Of a DNA stretch of 6,155 bases, positions 5,672-6,155 are shown piece by piece. The notes under the pieces were generated by a model. That model was not told the origin of the DNA, searched no databases, and was given only the letters and a program-made list of their open reading frames with translations. The stretch is from contig JAWAEB010000088.1 in NCBI GenBank assembly GCA_038891515.1, positions 1 to 6,155 on the forward strand, written 5' to 3'. Source of the stretch: HRBIN01 sp038891515 (GTDB taxonomy: Archaea; Thermoproteota; Nitrososphaeria_A; Caldarchaeales; Caldarchaeaceae). The translations under genes were made by a program, and so were the position numbers. The stretch's first letter is position 1; every line of letters begins with the position of its first letter.

Positions 5672-6154
5672 CTACCCTCTGTCCCTGAAGTAAGGGATTA
5701 TCTTCCGCCTAAATATTTCGATGGTTTTCTCCGGCGCCGGGCTAAAGTCAGTGAAGACCAGGTGGTCGGCCCTTATCCTCCTGAATTTCTCGAGGTGGTC
5801 AATGAAGTCATCCACATCCTCGTAGAGGAGATAGTAGCTCCGGATGGTGTCGTCCGACAGCTTCATGCCCGATTCCTCGATCTTCCGAGGGTCCTCCTCA
5901 TCAAAGTTTTCTAGGATGGTGGCACCTGCATGTATCCTCTTAATCCTTTTAATCGTCTTATCAATATCCACGAGCGAGCCCTCCACCAAGACAGCCTTCT
6001 CCAACCTCTTCGGGTCTCTCCCAGCCTCCCTAGCAGCCTTCTCGAAGGCAGGGAAAATCTTATCCCTGCATATCTCTAACGTGTTGGCAGTTATCAGTCT
6101 ATCTCCATATCTGCCCGCATATGCTGCGGCCTTTTCACCTATGGCGGAGAAGTA
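5672..6154 (-). CDS. LLM-class (luciferase-like) F420/flavin-dependent oxidoreductase, C-terminal part
   Basis: The frame is open from the right window edge (first full codon at 6154) to TAG at 5674-5672, giving the last 160 residues; the N-terminal half lies outside. These enzymes are soluble TIM-barrel proteins using coenzyme F420 or FMN to oxidise or reduce small substrates; archaeal members include methylene-tetrahydromethanopterin reductase and F420-dependent glucose-6-phosphate dehydrogenase-like proteins. Visible signatures are YFSAIGEKAAAYAGRYGDRL with ITAN following, matching the family's A-x-G-x-K-A-x-x-x-A-G-x-x-G-D-x-x-I-T segment, then KIFPAFEKAAREAGRDPKRL, and the closing pattern ADHLVFTDFSPAP...KTIEIFRRKIIPYFRDRG, the usual last strand and helix. 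A TTG at 6004 is an internal leucine codon, not a start, because the family similarity continues upstream of it. Cofactor and substrate cannot be fixed from this half. No terminator is obvious after the stop. Confidence 0.87.
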   Translation of the reverse strand, partial: YFSAIGEKAAAYAGRYGDRLITANTLEICRDKIFPAFEKAAREAGRDPKRLEKAVLVEGSLVDIDKTIKRIKRIHAGATILENFDEEDPRKIEESGMKLSDDTIRSYYLLYEDVDDFIDHLEKFRRIRADHLVFTDFSPAPEKTIEIFRRKIIPYFRDRG

Positions 6155-6155
6155 G

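Noticed and set aside
5844..6155. Plus-strand frame of 103 residues at the right edge
   Set aside because: It is antisense to the oxidoreductase frame, whose family motifs are clear across the same bases.

Overview
The window looks like a piece of an archaeal chromosome, most likely from a thermophilic member of the Thermoproteota (TACK) group. The evidence is an archaeal-type leucyl-tRNA synthetase, frequent AGG/AGA/ATA codons, GTG and TTG starts, an archaeal TATA-like promoter upstream of leuS, and an apparent F420-dependent oxidoreductase. No rRNA or complete tRNA gene is visible, so the lineage is an inference.

The right part (about 1400-6155) is ordinary, densely packed coding sequence on the minus strand. 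Reading in the direction of transcription, it holds the C-terminal half of a luciferase-like (LLM) flavin/F420 oxidoreductase cut by the window edge, a 62-base gap with a TATA-like box, leuS, a ten-helix EamA/DMT-family transporter overlapping the leuS end, and a small DsrE-like protein. The last of these has its Shine-Dalgarno sequence overlapping the transporter stop codon. leuS, the transporter gene and the dsrE-like gene are probably one transcription unit with translational coupling.

The left part (1-1400) is different: gene-poor, with broken genes, repeats and mobile-element debris. Directly next to the dsrE-like gene lies the 3' end of a DDE-type transposase gene on the plus strand. 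It abuts a minus-strand reading frame that encodes the end of a signal peptide plus a two-helix membrane protein with the layout of VirB2/TrbC-type conjugative pilins (the fold shared by archaeal CedA1/TedC DNA-import pilins). That frame has lost its start codon at the junction. Further left is a possible 48-residue gene followed by a hairpin and T-run. Beyond it lie six irregularly spaced copies of a 21-base, partly dyad-symmetric repeat (279-557), and a short open tail at the window edge that could be the end of a TnpB-like gene.

The most interesting parts are the decayed conjugation-type pilin next to transposon debris and the unexplained interspersed repeat. The leuS leader also contains a short tRNA D-arm-like stretch, which is weak but worth testing because the gene product binds tRNA-Leu.
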